The notes below the pieces were generated by a model. That model saw nothing but the letters and a program-made list of their open reading frames with translations. It searched no databases and had not been told where the DNA came from. The position numbers and the translations under genes are program-made. From NCBI RefSeq assembly GCF_002982315.1, contig NZ_MWZD01000019.1, forward strand, positions 24,889-88,888: 64,000 nucleotides of DNA. Reading direction: 5' to 3'. This stretch comes from Leucobacter massiliensis (GTDB lineage: Bacteria; Actinomycetota; Actinomycetes; Actinomycetales; Microbacteriaceae). Numbering within the stretch: the stretch's first letter is position 1; every line of letters begins with the position of its first letter. Positions 55,589-64,000 of this stretch are shown one piece after another.

Positions 55589-56976
55589 CCTCCGGAGAAC
55601 GGCGAGCATCGACGATCGACCGCATGCTGGACGAGATCCTGCCCGCCGGGCGAACAGCACAGCTGACCGTCACCGGCGCGGGCAGCCTGCCCTCCGTGTT
55701 CCCCGTCACCGAGCTCGCCACCGCAAGCATCGCCGCAGCAGGCATCGCCGTCAGTGAACTGCTCGCCACCAGCGACCACACCGTGCGCGCGGTCACCGTG
55801 AACCGGCGGCTCGCATCGATGTGGTTCGCCTCATCACTGCGCCCAGACGGCTGGGAGCCCCCGCCGCCCTGGGACGCGGTAGCCGGAGACTACCGGGCAT
55901 CCGACGGGTGGATCCGCCTGCACACCAACGCCCCCGCCCACCGGAAGGCGGCACTCCGCGTGCTCGGGGTTCCCGCAGACCGCGACCGGGTCGCCGCAGC
56001 CGTCGCCGCCTGGCAGGCAGACCAACTCGAAACCGCGGTGGTCGGCGCCGGCGGCTGCGCCGCCACCATGCACACCCGGGACGAGTGGGAAGCCGGGGAG
56101 CCAGGACGCAGCGTCGCCGCCGAGCCCCTCATCGCCTGGCACGACACCGGTGCCGCACCCGCGCGACCGTGGACGCCGGACCCGCTCAGGCCGCTGGCGG
56201 GCGTGCGCGTGCTCGACCTCACCCGCGTGCTCGCCGGGCCCGTCGCCACGCGGTTCCTCGCCCAGCTCGGCGCCGACGTGCTGCGTATCGACCCGCCGTG
56301 GTGGGACGAGCCCGGCGTCATCCCCGAGGTGAACCTCGGCAAACGGACCGCCCGCCTCGAGCTGCGCGAGCCCGCCGCCACCGCCCGCTTCCTCGACCTC
56401 CTCGCGCGCGCGGACCTGCTCGTACACGGCTACCGGCCCGGAGCGCTCGACAGCCTCGGACTCGGGGAGAAGACCCGCCGAGACGCCGCACCCGGCCTGA
56501 TCGAGGTGAGCCTCGACGCGTACGGCTGGACCGGGCCCTGGGCGGGCCGGCGCGGCTTCGACAGCCTCGTGCAGATGAGCAGCGGCATCGCCGAGGCCGG
56601 CATGCGCCTGCTCGGGCGCGACACGCCCACGCCGCTGCCCGTACAGGCGCTCGACCACGCCACCGGCTACCTCATGGCGCACGCAGCGATCCGGGCGCTC
56701 AGCGAACGACTCCGCACCGGGAGAAGCAGCAGCGCCACCCTCTCGCTCGCACGCACCGCGCGCCTCCTCACCGGCACCGTTACCGGCATCGGCACCGCCA
56801 CCCACGATCCCGGCGCGCCGATCCGCGAGGAAGACGCGCGCGACATCGCGCCGCAGATCGAGCACACCAGCTGGGGGCCCGCCCGCAGGCTCCGGGCACC
56901 ACTCGCGATCGACGGCGTCGACCTCCGCGCCGCCCTCCCCGCCCGCGAGCTCGGCAGCGATCCCGCCGTGTGGTGA
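55585..56976 (+). CDS. CaiB/BaiF-type (family III) CoA transferase
   Basis: 463 residues. The N-terminal ~190 are a degenerate first copy of the fold; the second half has 'LAGVRVLDLTRVLAGPVATR', 'LAQLGADVLRIDPPWWDEPG', 'LDLLARADLLVHGYRPGALD' and the catalytic Asp in 'GRRGFDSLVQMSSGIA'. Moves CoA between carboxylic acids. Coupled to the thioesterase. Confidence 0.88.
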   Translation: MTSGERRASTIDRMLDEILPAGRTAQLTVTGAGSLPSVFPVTELATASIAAAGIAVSELLATSDHTVRAVTVNRRLASMWFASSLRPDGWEPPPPWDAVAGDYRASDGWIRLHTNAPAHRKAALRVLGVPADRDRVAAAVAAWQADQLETAVVGAGGCAATMHTRDEWEAGEPGRSVAAEPLIAWHDTGAAPARPWTPDPLRPLAGVRVLDLTRVLAGPVATRFLAQLGADVLRIDPPWWDEPGVIPEVNLGKRTARLELREPAATARFLDLLARADLLVHGYRPGALDSLGLGEKTRRDAAPGLIEVSLDAYGWTGPWAGRRGFDSLVQMSSGIAEAGMRLLGRDTPTPLPVQALDHATGYLMAHAAIRALSERLRTGRSSSATLSLARTARLLTGTVTGIGTATHDPGAPIREEDARDIAPQIEHTSWGPARRLRAPLAIDGVDLRAALPARELGSDPAVW

Positions 56977-57055
56977 GACCGGCGCGCTCGCGCGGATGAT
57001 CCCCCGCCGGGCCTGCAGCCGGGCGGCACCGACGTCGGTCAGGCTGGCGAGGATG

Positions 57056-57150
<95 letters not shown>

Positions 57151-57184
57151 GACACGAGCAGACAGGGCCGCGATCCTGCTCCGG

Positions 57185-57847
57185 TCAGACGATGCCGCTG
57201 CGGTACGCGAACGCGACCAGCTGACCGCGGTCGTGCGCGCCCAGCTTGCTCATCGCACGGTTGAGGTGGGTCTTCACCGTCAGCGGTGAGATGTGCAGGC
57301 GTTGGGCGATGGTCGCGTTGTCCTCACCGCGTGCGGCCGCGACGACGAGATCGCGTTCGCGGGGGGTCAGCGTCGCCACGAGATCCGCGAGCCCCGCCTC
57401 GGCCCCATCGCGAGGCTGGTGCTGCGCCGTCGACAGGTGGGTGATCACGGCGCGAGACGCGCGTGCAGACAGCGCGGGCTCGCCGGTGGCGACGCGCTCG
57501 ACGGCGCCGATGATCTCGCCGGGTTCCGCCGCCTTCCCCAGGAATCCGTCGGCCCCCGCGGACAGCGCGGCGACCACGTCCCGATCCCCGTCGAAGGTGG
57601 TCAGCACCAGGATGCGCACCCCCTCAAGAGCCGGGTCGGAGCGGATCTCCCGCGTCGCGGACACCCCGTCCCGTCCGGGCATCCGCAGATCCATCAGCAC
57701 GACGTCGGGGCGCAACGCCCGCGCGAGCTCGACGCCGCCGGAACCCTCCGAAGCCTCGCCGACGACACTGACCTCCGCGGATTCGAGGACACTGCGCAGG
57801 CCCGCGCGGATCACGGCCTGATCGTCGACGAGCAGGACGCGGATCAT
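57185..57847 (-). CDS. NarL/LuxR-family response regulator
   Basis: 220 residues. Receiver: Asp8/Asp9 in 'VLLVDDQAVIRAGLRSVLES', phospho-acceptor D53 in 'VVLMDLRMPGRDGVSATREI', then Thr/Lys switch region. LuxR HTH at ~155-215 ('LTPRERDLVVAAARGEDNAT', 'IAQRLHISPLTVKTHLNRAM'). ATGA overlap with the kinase gene upstream. Confidence 0.94.
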   Translation of the reverse strand: MIRVLLVDDQAVIRAGLRSVLESAEVSVVGEASEGSGGVELARALRPDVVLMDLRMPGRDGVSATREIRSDPALEGVRILVLTTFDGDRDVVAALSAGADGFLGKAAEPGEIIGAVERVATGEPALSARASRAVITHLSTAQHQPRDGAEAGLADLVATLTPRERDLVVAAARGEDNATIAQRLHISPLTVKTHLNRAMSKLGAHDRGQLVAFAYRSGIV

Positions 57848-59031
57848 TGCGGCCCCTCCGTCGCGTGCGTGTGGAGCGGCAGCTCCGCGCGCACGATGAA
57901 GCGGTGCGGATCGGCGTCCACGCGGAGCGTGCCGTGCACGCTCGCCGCGCGTTCCCGCATGCCGATGAGCCCGAAGCCGCCCTCGTCCTCGCGGGCCGGG
58001 CGGAGGACGGGATTGGCAACCTCGATGCTCAGGGTTCGATCGTCGTGCGTGACCGACGCCCGCACCGGATCCGTGCCGTGCTTGCGCGCATTCGTGAGCG
58101 ACTCCTGGAGGATCCGGTACGCGGCGACGCCGACCGAGCGGTCGAGCGAGCCCGGCAGGCTGGCGCGGAAGTCGACGCGCATGCCCGTCGTCCGCATCGC
58201 CTCCACGAGCGCGGTCATCCCCTCGAGGCCGGGCACTGCGCCCTGCTCGTCCTCGGCGCCGTCGCCGGGACTGCGGAGCACCACCAGGATGTCCTGAAGC
58301 TCGTCCACGACCGTGCGGACCGAGGCCCGCACCTGCCGGAGCGCCGTCCGCGCCCGCTCGGGGTCCCCGGTCAGGTGCCGTTCCGCGGCGCCCGCGTGGA
58401 TCGCGGCGGCGGAGACCGTGTGCGCGACGGAGTCGTGCAGATCGCGGGCGATGCGGAGTCGTTCCTCGTCCACCCGGTGGCGCACCTCACTGTCCCGGAA
58501 GGCGGCGGAGGACCGGCTGTGCGCTTCGAGGGCGCGCACGTAGTCGTCGTTCGTGCGGAGGAACAGCCCGGCCGCGACGACGGCGGCCGTCCACACGGGC
58601 AGGATCAGCGCCACCGGATCCAGGGGCGCCGTCCGGAACGCGATCACCGCGCCGACGTAGAGCAGGGCGGCGTGCGCCGCGCCGAACCACACGGCGATGT
58701 GGCGCGGGCGGCGGAGCGCCAGCGAGAACAGGCAGACTTCGGCGGCGACCCAGAGCGGCACCGCGCCCGCCGGCGTCAGCAGGGCGAGCCCGCTCACGAG
58801 GAGCGCCGCGGCTGCGGCGACGACCGGAAGGCGTCGCCGTGCGGCCACGGACGCTGCCGCGAGCACGGCCACGGGGAGCGTGACCCAGGACCCCGTGGAG
58901 ATCTCCCGCGCCACCTCGACGACGATCGCGAGCGCCGCAGCCGCGTCGAGCCCCCACTCGATGCGGCTCACGCCGAGGCCGAGACCGATGCCGCGCGGGC
59001 GCCGCGGGACTGCGAGTACACCGTCGCTCAT
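57844..59031 (-). CDS. Sensor histidine kinase (HisKA_3, NarX/DesK type)
   Basis: 395 residues. Five or six hydrophobic segments in the first ~160 residues, then 'RLRIARDLHDSVAHTVSAAA' with phospho-acceptor H199, and an ATPase part ending 'DEGGFGLIGMRERAASVHGT'. No large extracytoplasmic domain, so it probably senses the membrane. Paired with the response regulator; the MMPL exporter gene lies 69 bp upstream in the same direction, a likely target. Confidence 0.93.
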   Translation of the reverse strand: MSDGVLAVPRRPRGIGLGLGVSRIEWGLDAAAALAIVVEVAREISTGSWVTLPVAVLAAASVAARRRLPVVAAAAALLVSGLALLTPAGAVPLWVAAEVCLFSLALRRPRHIAVWFGAAHAALLYVGAVIAFRTAPLDPVALILPVWTAAVVAAGLFLRTNDDYVRALEAHSRSSAAFRDSEVRHRVDEERLRIARDLHDSVAHTVSAAAIHAGAAERHLTGDPERARTALRQVRASVRTVVDELQDILVVLRSPGDGAEDEQGAVPGLEGMTALVEAMRTTGMRVDFRASLPGSLDRSVGVAAYRILQESLTNARKHGTDPVRASVTHDDRTLSIEVANPVLRPAREDEGGFGLIGMRERAASVHGTLRVDADPHRFIVRAELPLHTHATEGPQ

Positions 59032-59100
59032 ATCAGCACTCTGCCACGCGACGGCGGCGCCCGGCTGAGTGTTGCGCCCGCCCGGCGCCGCCGCGCGGCA

Positions 59101-61290
59101 TCAGCGGGCGCCGACGGGGACGGGTGCCGGCGTCCCGGCGGACGACGCCACGGCCGGCCGGTCGAGTGCTGCGCCCTCCACATCGATGCCCGGCAGGATC
59201 CGGTCCAGCCATCGCGGCATCCACCAGGCCGCCTTGCCGAGCAGGGCGAGCGTCGCCGGCACCAGCACCATGCGGACGATGAAGGCATCCGCGAGGACCC
59301 CCACCGTGAGCGCCAGGGCGATGGAGCCCACCAGGGAGGACGGGCTCATCGCGAACCCGCCGAACACGGCCGCCATGATCGCGGCGGCCGCGACGACGAC
59401 GACCGCCGAGCGCCGGAAGCCGGTGCGGATCGCCTCCAGCGGCGTCATCCCGCGCACGTGGGCCTCGTGCATGCGGGAGACGAGGAACACTTGGTAGTCC
59501 ATCGCGAGTCCGAACAGGATCCCGGTCACGACGATCGGCAGCAGGCTCAGCAGCGGATTGCCCTGCGGTGAGGCGATCAGCGCATCCAGCCACCCCCACT
59601 GGAACACCGCCACGGTCGCGCCGAGGCCGGCGCCGAGCGACAGCAGGAAGCCGGCTGTGGCGATGAGCGGCACGAGGATTGAGCGGAACAGCACGATCAG
59701 CAACAGCAGTGACAGCCCCACGATGAGAACGATGTACGTGGTCAGCGCCGACTGCAACTGCTCGTCGGAGTCGAGGCCCATGGCCGTGCCGCCGGTGACG
59801 AGCAGCTCGGCGTCGTCCACCTCGCCGTCCTCGGCACGCAGATCGCGCACCAGCTCCTTCGTCTCCTCGTCGAGCGGCCCATGCTCCGACATGACCGTGA
59901 GCATGGCGACGTCGCCGCGGTCGTTGACGCCGGCCGGGACGACCATGGCGACGTTCCTGAGCTCGGCGAGGTGCTCCTGCACCTCCGGGAGCACCTGCTC
60001 GACGTCGTCGTGTCGCACCAGGACCACGAGCGGATCCTGCGCACCCGCACCGAAGCCGTCCGCGATCAGCTCGTACGCCGCTCGCTGGCTCGACTCCGGG
60101 TCCTCGCCGCCGGGGACGCTCAGCGTGGTCTGCATCGAGGTGAGCGGCAGGGCGAGCGCGCCGAGCAGCACCGCGCCGCCGAGCAGGCTCGCCACACGGT
60201 GGCGGGTCACCAGATGCGCCCATCCCGTGATGAAACGGCCGCCGGTGTGCGGACGCGTGCTGCGCGCCGCGCGGTCCCGGCGTGACAGCGCGCGGCGGCC
60301 CATGAGGCTCAGCATCGCGGGAAGCAGGGTGAGCGCCATCAGGACGGCGACGGCGACGGCGAACGCGGCCGCGAGGCCCATCTCGCCGAGGAAGGTGATG
60401 CCGACGACGGTCAGGCCGGCCAGCGCGATGACGACGGTCGCGCCCGCGAACACCACCGACGATCCCGCGGTCCCCACGGCGCGGGCGATGGCGTCCTCGA
60501 CGCTCGCGCCCTCACGCAGCTCGGACCGGAAGCGGGCGAGAATGAACAGGCAGTAGTCGATCCCCACCGCCAGCCCCAGCATGACCGCCAGGATCGGGGT
60601 CAGCGAGCCGATCGGCGCGACCGCCGAGAAGCCGAGCACGCCGAGAATGCCGACGCCCACGCCGACGAGCGCGCCGAGCATGTTCGCCCCCGCGGCGACG
60701 AGCGAACCATAGGTGATCAGGAGGACGAGGAACGCCAGCGCGGCGCCGACGATCTCGCTGGGGCCCATGATCTCGGGCACGCCGGACTCGAGACTCCCGC
60801 CGACCTCCGCGGTCAGGCCCTCGGCACCCAGGCCGGCGGCGACGTCCGCGATCTCCTCGGCGACCCGCTCGCTGTCTGCATCGGGGTCGACCTCGAGCGA
60901 CACCACGGCCGTGCTCAGATCCTGCGACACGTATGGCCGCGCAGGATCGAAGGGGTCGGAGACGGTGAGCACCCCGTCGATCGCCGCGAGATCGTCCAGG
61001 GCGGCGGCGATGTCCGCGCCGATCCCGGGATCCGTGACCTCCGCCCGGCCCTCCGTGCTCACGACGAGCTGCAGGGACTTCGCGGCGTCGTCATCGGACG
61101 GGAACTCGTCCTCCAGCACCGACATCGCCGTGCTCGACGGCGTCCCGGGGACGTCGAAGGCTCCATCGCTGAACTTCATGCCGCCCAGCGCCACGAAGGC
61201 GAGAACGACGAGGGCGAGCCCCCAGGTGAGCACCGTGGCCCAGCGATGGCGGGCGCTGAAGCGCCCCAGGCGTGATAACAGGAGAGCCAT
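59101..61290 (-). CDS. MMPL/RND-family exporter
   Basis: 729 residues, two repeats each of one helix, an outer domain and five helices. 'AVMLGLAVGIDYCLFILARF' and 'IVVTGILFGLAMDYQVFLVS' are the mirrored proton-relay helices with Asp, as in MMPL proteins. 'REGASVEDAIARAVGTAGSS' and 'VRGMTPLEAIRTGFRRSAVV' follow each. Exports lipids or hydrophobic drugs. Divergent from the ArsR gene, so both may be controlled from the 61291-61517 region. Confidence 0.93.
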   Translation of the reverse strand: MALLLSRLGRFSARHRWATVLTWGLALVVLAFVALGGMKFSDGAFDVPGTPSSTAMSVLEDEFPSDDDAAKSLQLVVSTEGRAEVTDPGIGADIAAALDDLAAIDGVLTVSDPFDPARPYVSQDLSTAVVSLEVDPDADSERVAEEIADVAAGLGAEGLTAEVGGSLESGVPEIMGPSEIVGAALAFLVLLITYGSLVAAGANMLGALVGVGVGILGVLGFSAVAPIGSLTPILAVMLGLAVGIDYCLFILARFRSELREGASVEDAIARAVGTAGSSVVFAGATVVIALAGLTVVGITFLGEMGLAAAFAVAVAVLMALTLLPAMLSLMGRRALSRRDRAARSTRPHTGGRFITGWAHLVTRHRVASLLGGAVLLGALALPLTSMQTTLSVPGGEDPESSQRAAYELIADGFGAGAQDPLVVLVRHDDVEQVLPEVQEHLAELRNVAMVVPAGVNDRGDVAMLTVMSEHGPLDEETKELVRDLRAEDGEVDDAELLVTGGTAMGLDSDEQLQSALTTYIVLIVGLSLLLLIVLFRSILVPLIATAGFLLSLGAGLGATVAVFQWGWLDALIASPQGNPLLSLLPIVVTGILFGLAMDYQVFLVSRMHEAHVRGMTPLEAIRTGFRRSAVVVVAAAAIMAAVFGGFAMSPSSLVGSIALALTVGVLADAFIVRMVLVPATLALLGKAAWWMPRWLDRILPGIDVEGAALDRPAVASSAGTPAPVPVGAR

Positions 61291-61458
61291 GTGGCCCCTT
61301 CCGTGAGGAGGGAAATCGGACGTGTTCCAGCCTTCCCGGGAGACGGGTTCGCCGCGTCCGCCAGACGCAGGAGATCTCCCTCCTGCGAACGCAGTAGGCC
61401 GCGCCGCACGGGTCGCCGCCCGGCCGCCGCCACGGGCCGACTTGATGGCGGCGCGGTA

Positions 61459-61503
61459 ATTGTGCGAAAATTCTCGAACAGTTATTGTGCGAGTATTTTC
61501 GAA
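61459..61503 (+). promoter_or_regulatory. Direct-repeat operator of the ArsR-type regulator
   Basis: Two 20-base copies, 61459-61478 and 61484-61503, agree at 17 of 20 positions and start 25 bp apart. Each contains an imperfect palindrome (CGAAAATTCTCG in the first). Located just before the arsR start, so autoregulation is likely. Confidence 0.75.
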
Positions 61504-61517
61504 TGATTGGAGGCGCG

Positions 61518-61850
61518 GTGTCCCCCCGCAGCTACGAGCACCCCGATACCGAGGCGATCGCCCTGCCGCGCGTCCTCTTCGCCCTCAGCGAGCCGCTCCG
61601 GCTGCACATGGTGCGGATGCTCGCCGAGCGGGGCGAGGTCGACAGCATCGAGCTCGGCCCCGAGCTCCCGCGCTCCACGCTCACGCACCACACGAGCCTG
61701 CTCCGCGAATCCGGCGTGGTCTTCGTGCGCGGCGAGGGACGCAAGTGCCTGATCCGGCTGCGCGGCGAAGACCTGGAAGACCGCTTCCCGGGGCTGCTCG
61801 GCACGGTGCTGTCCGCCGCCGAGAGCGCCGACGAGGAGCCCGGGGCGTGA
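61518..61850 (+). CDS. ArsR-family winged-helix regulator
   Basis: 110 residues from GTG 61518 (GGAGG 4 nt upstream); ATG 61503 is an alternative without a ribosome site. 'RVLFALSEPLRLHMVRMLAE', 'ELPRSTLTHHTSLLRESGVV' and 'VRGEGRKCLIRLRGEDL' form the winged helix. No metal-binding Cys pairs, so the ligand is not an obvious metal. TGATG overlap with the MFS gene shows co-translation. Confidence 0.88.
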   Translation: MSPRSYEHPDTEAIALPRVLFALSEPLRLHMVRMLAERGEVDSIELGPELPRSTLTHHTSLLRESGVVFVRGEGRKCLIRLRGEDLEDRFPGLLGTVLSAAESADEEPGA

Positions 61851-63031
61851 TGCGCAGAGTCTGGCCGCTGGTCGTCGCGGCCGCCGCCCTCGGAATCGAC
61901 GCCTACGTGCTCGCCGGGGTGCTGCCGCAGATCGCGGACTCCCTGGCGACCACCGTCGGTGCGATCGGGCTCGGCGTGACGGCGTTCACCGCCGCCTACG
62001 CGCTGGCGGGGACGACGCTCGCCAAGCGCGCCACCCGCGGATCGACGAAGGGCGCGCTGCTGCTCTCGCTCGGGCTCTTCAACGTCGCCAACCTCATCAC
62101 CGCGCTCGCCCCCGGGCTGACGGTGTTCCTCGCCTCGCGCGTCCTCGCGGGGGCGGGAGCCGGCGTCCTCACCGCGGTCGCCACCGCGGCCGCAGCAGCC
62201 ATGGTCGGTGCAGAGCACCGCGGACGCGCCATGGCCCTGGTCACCTTCGGCCTGTCCGCGGGCACCGTGGCCGGCGTTCCCATCGGCATGCTCATCGGCG
62301 AGCACATCGACTGGCGCTGGACGATGGCCCTCGTCGTCGCCATCGGCGTCGTGGCCCTGGGCGCCCTCGCCCTCCCCGGGAAGGACATCCCCGCGATCCC
62401 CTCCGAAGCAGGCACCGGCGCCGCGTCGATCGCCGCATCACCGCAGCTCATCTGGGGGATCCTGCTGGCCTTCGTGCTCGGCACGACCAGCCTCGGCCTG
62501 TACACCTACCTGCTGCCGATGGCCTCCGACCGGGGGCTCGGCCCCTGGGGCTTCGCCCTGATCTGGGCCTGGGGCGTCGGCGGCGTGCTCGGCTCCCTGC
62601 TCATCGGACGCCTCATCGACACGGTCGGATCCCGGCAGCTGCTGCCGCTCCTCGCCTGCGTGCTGCTCGCATCGTTCGCGGCCGTCGCATTCCTCTCCCA
62701 CCCCTGGGCATGGCTCGCCGCGGCCCTCAGCTGGGGCGCGGCGGGCTGGGCGAGCGTGCCGGCGCTGCAGGACGCGCTCACCCGCAACCGGCCGCAGGCG
62801 ACGACGACCATCGTCGCCTTCCAGATGGCCGCCATGTACCTGGGCTCGGCCGCCGGTTCGGCCGCCGGCACCGCGCTGCTCGGCGCAGGACTCCCCGCGG
62901 CCCAGCTGCCCCGAGGGGCGCTCGCCGTGCAGGTCGTCGCGGTGGCGCTGGCCGTGGTCGTCGCGGTGCTCGGCCGGTCACGCTCCGGCCCCCGTCCATC
63001 GTCGCCCGGGGCGCCCCCAGCAGTCGCCTAG
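61850..63031 (+). CDS. MFS drug-efflux-type transporter
   Basis: 393 residues, twelve hydrophobic helices. 'VVAAAALGIDAYVLAGVLPQ' and 'SRVLAGAGAGVLTAVATAAA' with 'MALVTFGLSAGTVAGVPIGM' (motif C-like Gly pattern) match the arabinose/chloramphenicol exporter group. Coupled to an ArsR-type gene, hence probably induced by its substrate. Confidence 0.92.
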   Translation: MRRVWPLVVAAAALGIDAYVLAGVLPQIADSLATTVGAIGLGVTAFTAAYALAGTTLAKRATRGSTKGALLLSLGLFNVANLITALAPGLTVFLASRVLAGAGAGVLTAVATAAAAAMVGAEHRGRAMALVTFGLSAGTVAGVPIGMLIGEHIDWRWTMALVVAIGVVALGALALPGKDIPAIPSEAGTGAASIAASPQLIWGILLAFVLGTTSLGLYTYLLPMASDRGLGPWGFALIWAWGVGGVLGSLLIGRLIDTVGSRQLLPLLACVLLASFAAVAFLSHPWAWLAAALSWGAAGWASVPALQDALTRNRPQATTTIVAFQMAAMYLGSAAGSAAGTALLGAGLPAAQLPRGALAVQVVAVALAVVVAVLGRSRSGPRPSSPGAPPAVA

Positions 63032-63053
63032 GACGGGATCCGGCCGGCCGGGT

Positions 63054-63881
63054 CTATGCCGGCGGCTCGGCGGCGGCGGGACCGGGGATCCCCGCGAAGC
63101 GGGCGATCTCGCGTGCGACCGCGGCCGGTGCGGTGTGCTGAGCGAGGTGGGGCTGGCCCGGGATGTCGGCGATCCGGGCGACGGGCGCGCGCCCGGCCAG
63201 GCGCTCGCACCACGCGGCGGGGGCGATGGGATCCCGTCCGCCCCGCACGATGAGCAGCGGCTGGGGGAGCCCCGCCACCCGGTCCTCGATCCGGTAGCGC
63301 AGCATCGGGCGCAGCTGCCGCAGATACCAGCGCGGCCCGCAGCGCAGATAGTCGCCGAAGACGATCGCGTTCGCCGACGGCGGCTCGCGCAGCGTGTCGG
63401 CCAGCAGCGCGAGGCCCTGCGCCGCGGCCGTGCGCCGCGCGTCGTTCACGACCGGGCCGATCGCCACGAGGCGCGAGACGAGATCCGGGCGCTGCCGCGC
63501 CAGCTCCACCACCCATTGCGCGCCCATCGAACCGCCCACCGCGATCAGCGTGCCCGCTGCCCCCGCCGCTTCGCGACCCGCGGCTCCGGTGCCCCGGCCG
63601 CTGGCACCGGCGGCGGCGAGCGCGCGCTCGACCGCGCGGCCGAGCAGGGACGCCATCTCCGGCACCCCGGGGGATCGCCTCGGGGCGGGCAGCGAGCCGA
63701 AGCCGGGCAGATCGACGGAGTACACCGAGGCGAAGGGCTCCAGTTCCCGGTGCAGCCGCGCGAAGGCGCGGTGCGAGATGCCGATGCCGTGCACGAGCAG
63801 CACGGAGCGGGCGCTGCGCGGATGGATCGAGGAGGTGACGCGGAACGCGTGCCCCCGCACCTCGACCGTCGCGACCCCCAT
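63054..63881 (-). CDS. Alpha/beta hydrolase
   Basis: 275 residues. 'SVLLVHGIGISHRAFARLHR' (oxyanion HG), nucleophile 'LIAVGGSMGAQWVVELARQR', Asp in 'LIVRGGRDPIAPAAW' and His in 'IPGQPHLAQHTAP'. An Ala/Gly-rich insert lies at ~90-110. Converges on the MFS gene. The remaining 63882-64000 has no gene. Confidence 0.9.
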   Translation of the reverse strand: MGVATVEVRGHAFRVTSSIHPRSARSVLLVHGIGISHRAFARLHRELEPFASVYSVDLPGFGSLPAPRRSPGVPEMASLLGRAVERALAAAGASGRGTGAAGREAAGAAGTLIAVGGSMGAQWVVELARQRPDLVSRLVAIGPVVNDARRTAAAQGLALLADTLREPPSANAIVFGDYLRCGPRWYLRQLRPMLRYRIEDRVAGLPQPLLIVRGGRDPIAPAAWCERLAGRAPVARIADIPGQPHLAQHTAPAAVAREIARFAGIPGPAAAEPPA

Positions 63882-64000
63882 GATCCCGAGCCTGGGGCAC
63901 CGGCACGCCGAGCGCCACCCCTCGACGGCCGCGGGCAGCGCCCCCTAGACTGCCGGGCCGGATCCCGGAGCCGATCCGCCGTCCGGGCCCGTACCCGATC

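Noticed and set aside
57847..59571. Plus-strand frame opposite the histidine kinase and MMPL gene
   Set aside because: Low-complexity Arg/His/Gly translation with no motif; the opposite strand encodes a full kinase.

Overview
The window reads as DNA of a high-GC actinobacterium, most likely Microbacteriaceae or a close relative. This is inferred from GC-rich coding DNA, frequent GTG/TTG starts, a DtxR/IdeR-type iron box, a DUF2637 plasmid protein and an actinobacterial MobF relaxase. No rRNA or tRNA gene was seen.

Layout. (1) 1-7045, minus strand: plasmid or integrative-element maintenance genes (partial ParB-like protein, DUF2637 membrane/HTH protein, primase-polymerase, beta-class DNA methyltransferase, small unknown proteins). 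(2) 7338-36139: a catabolic or detoxification island. A first operon (old yellow enzyme, SDR, MerB-like lyase, AraC regulator) is read away from a TetR gene. Next comes an HxlR-flanked set: second old yellow enzyme, tautomerase, aldo/keto reductase, thioesterase, broken MFS pump, phzF. A second, paralogous TetR faces a six-gene operon (two alpha/beta hydrolases, two MDR reductases, an unknown protein, a thiolase) and precedes lpdA. The two TetR promoters share an operator core. (3) Inside phzF, 17347-27373 is a 10,027-bp Tn552-like transposon. Its ends, 7-bp target duplication and re-joinable phzF reading frame are all visible. It carries a GNAT, an S51 peptidase, an MFS exporter and an IdeR-controlled Fe-siderophore ABC importer, plus resolvase, transposase and a nonsense-mutated ATPase. 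(4) 36404-46164: mobilisation and integration genes (MobF relaxase-helicase, small membrane protein, tyrosine integrase with a 25-bp perfect hairpin), an RloC-like anticodon nuclease and an IS3-family element with CTG target duplication. (5) 46333-54522: a defence island (RloA/RloB-like pair, a YobI-type membrane P-loop NTPase, an OLD-like ATPase-TOPRIM protein, a CHAT remnant). (6) 55106-63881: ordinary-looking, very GC-rich genes (thioesterase, CoA transferase, two-component system, MMPL exporter, ArsR plus MFS pump, hydrolase).

Regions 1, 2 and 4 look like parts of one integrative/conjugative element whose cargo is the reductase/thiolase island, into which the iron-uptake transposon later jumped. 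The element's outer limits are not proven here. Four reading frames (MFS pump, transposon ATPase, hydrolase, CHAT remnant) each carry a single in-frame stop, using three different stop codons, which points to decay or sequence error rather than recoding. The least familiar unit is the YobI-type NTPase plus OLD-like pair at 48397-54129.
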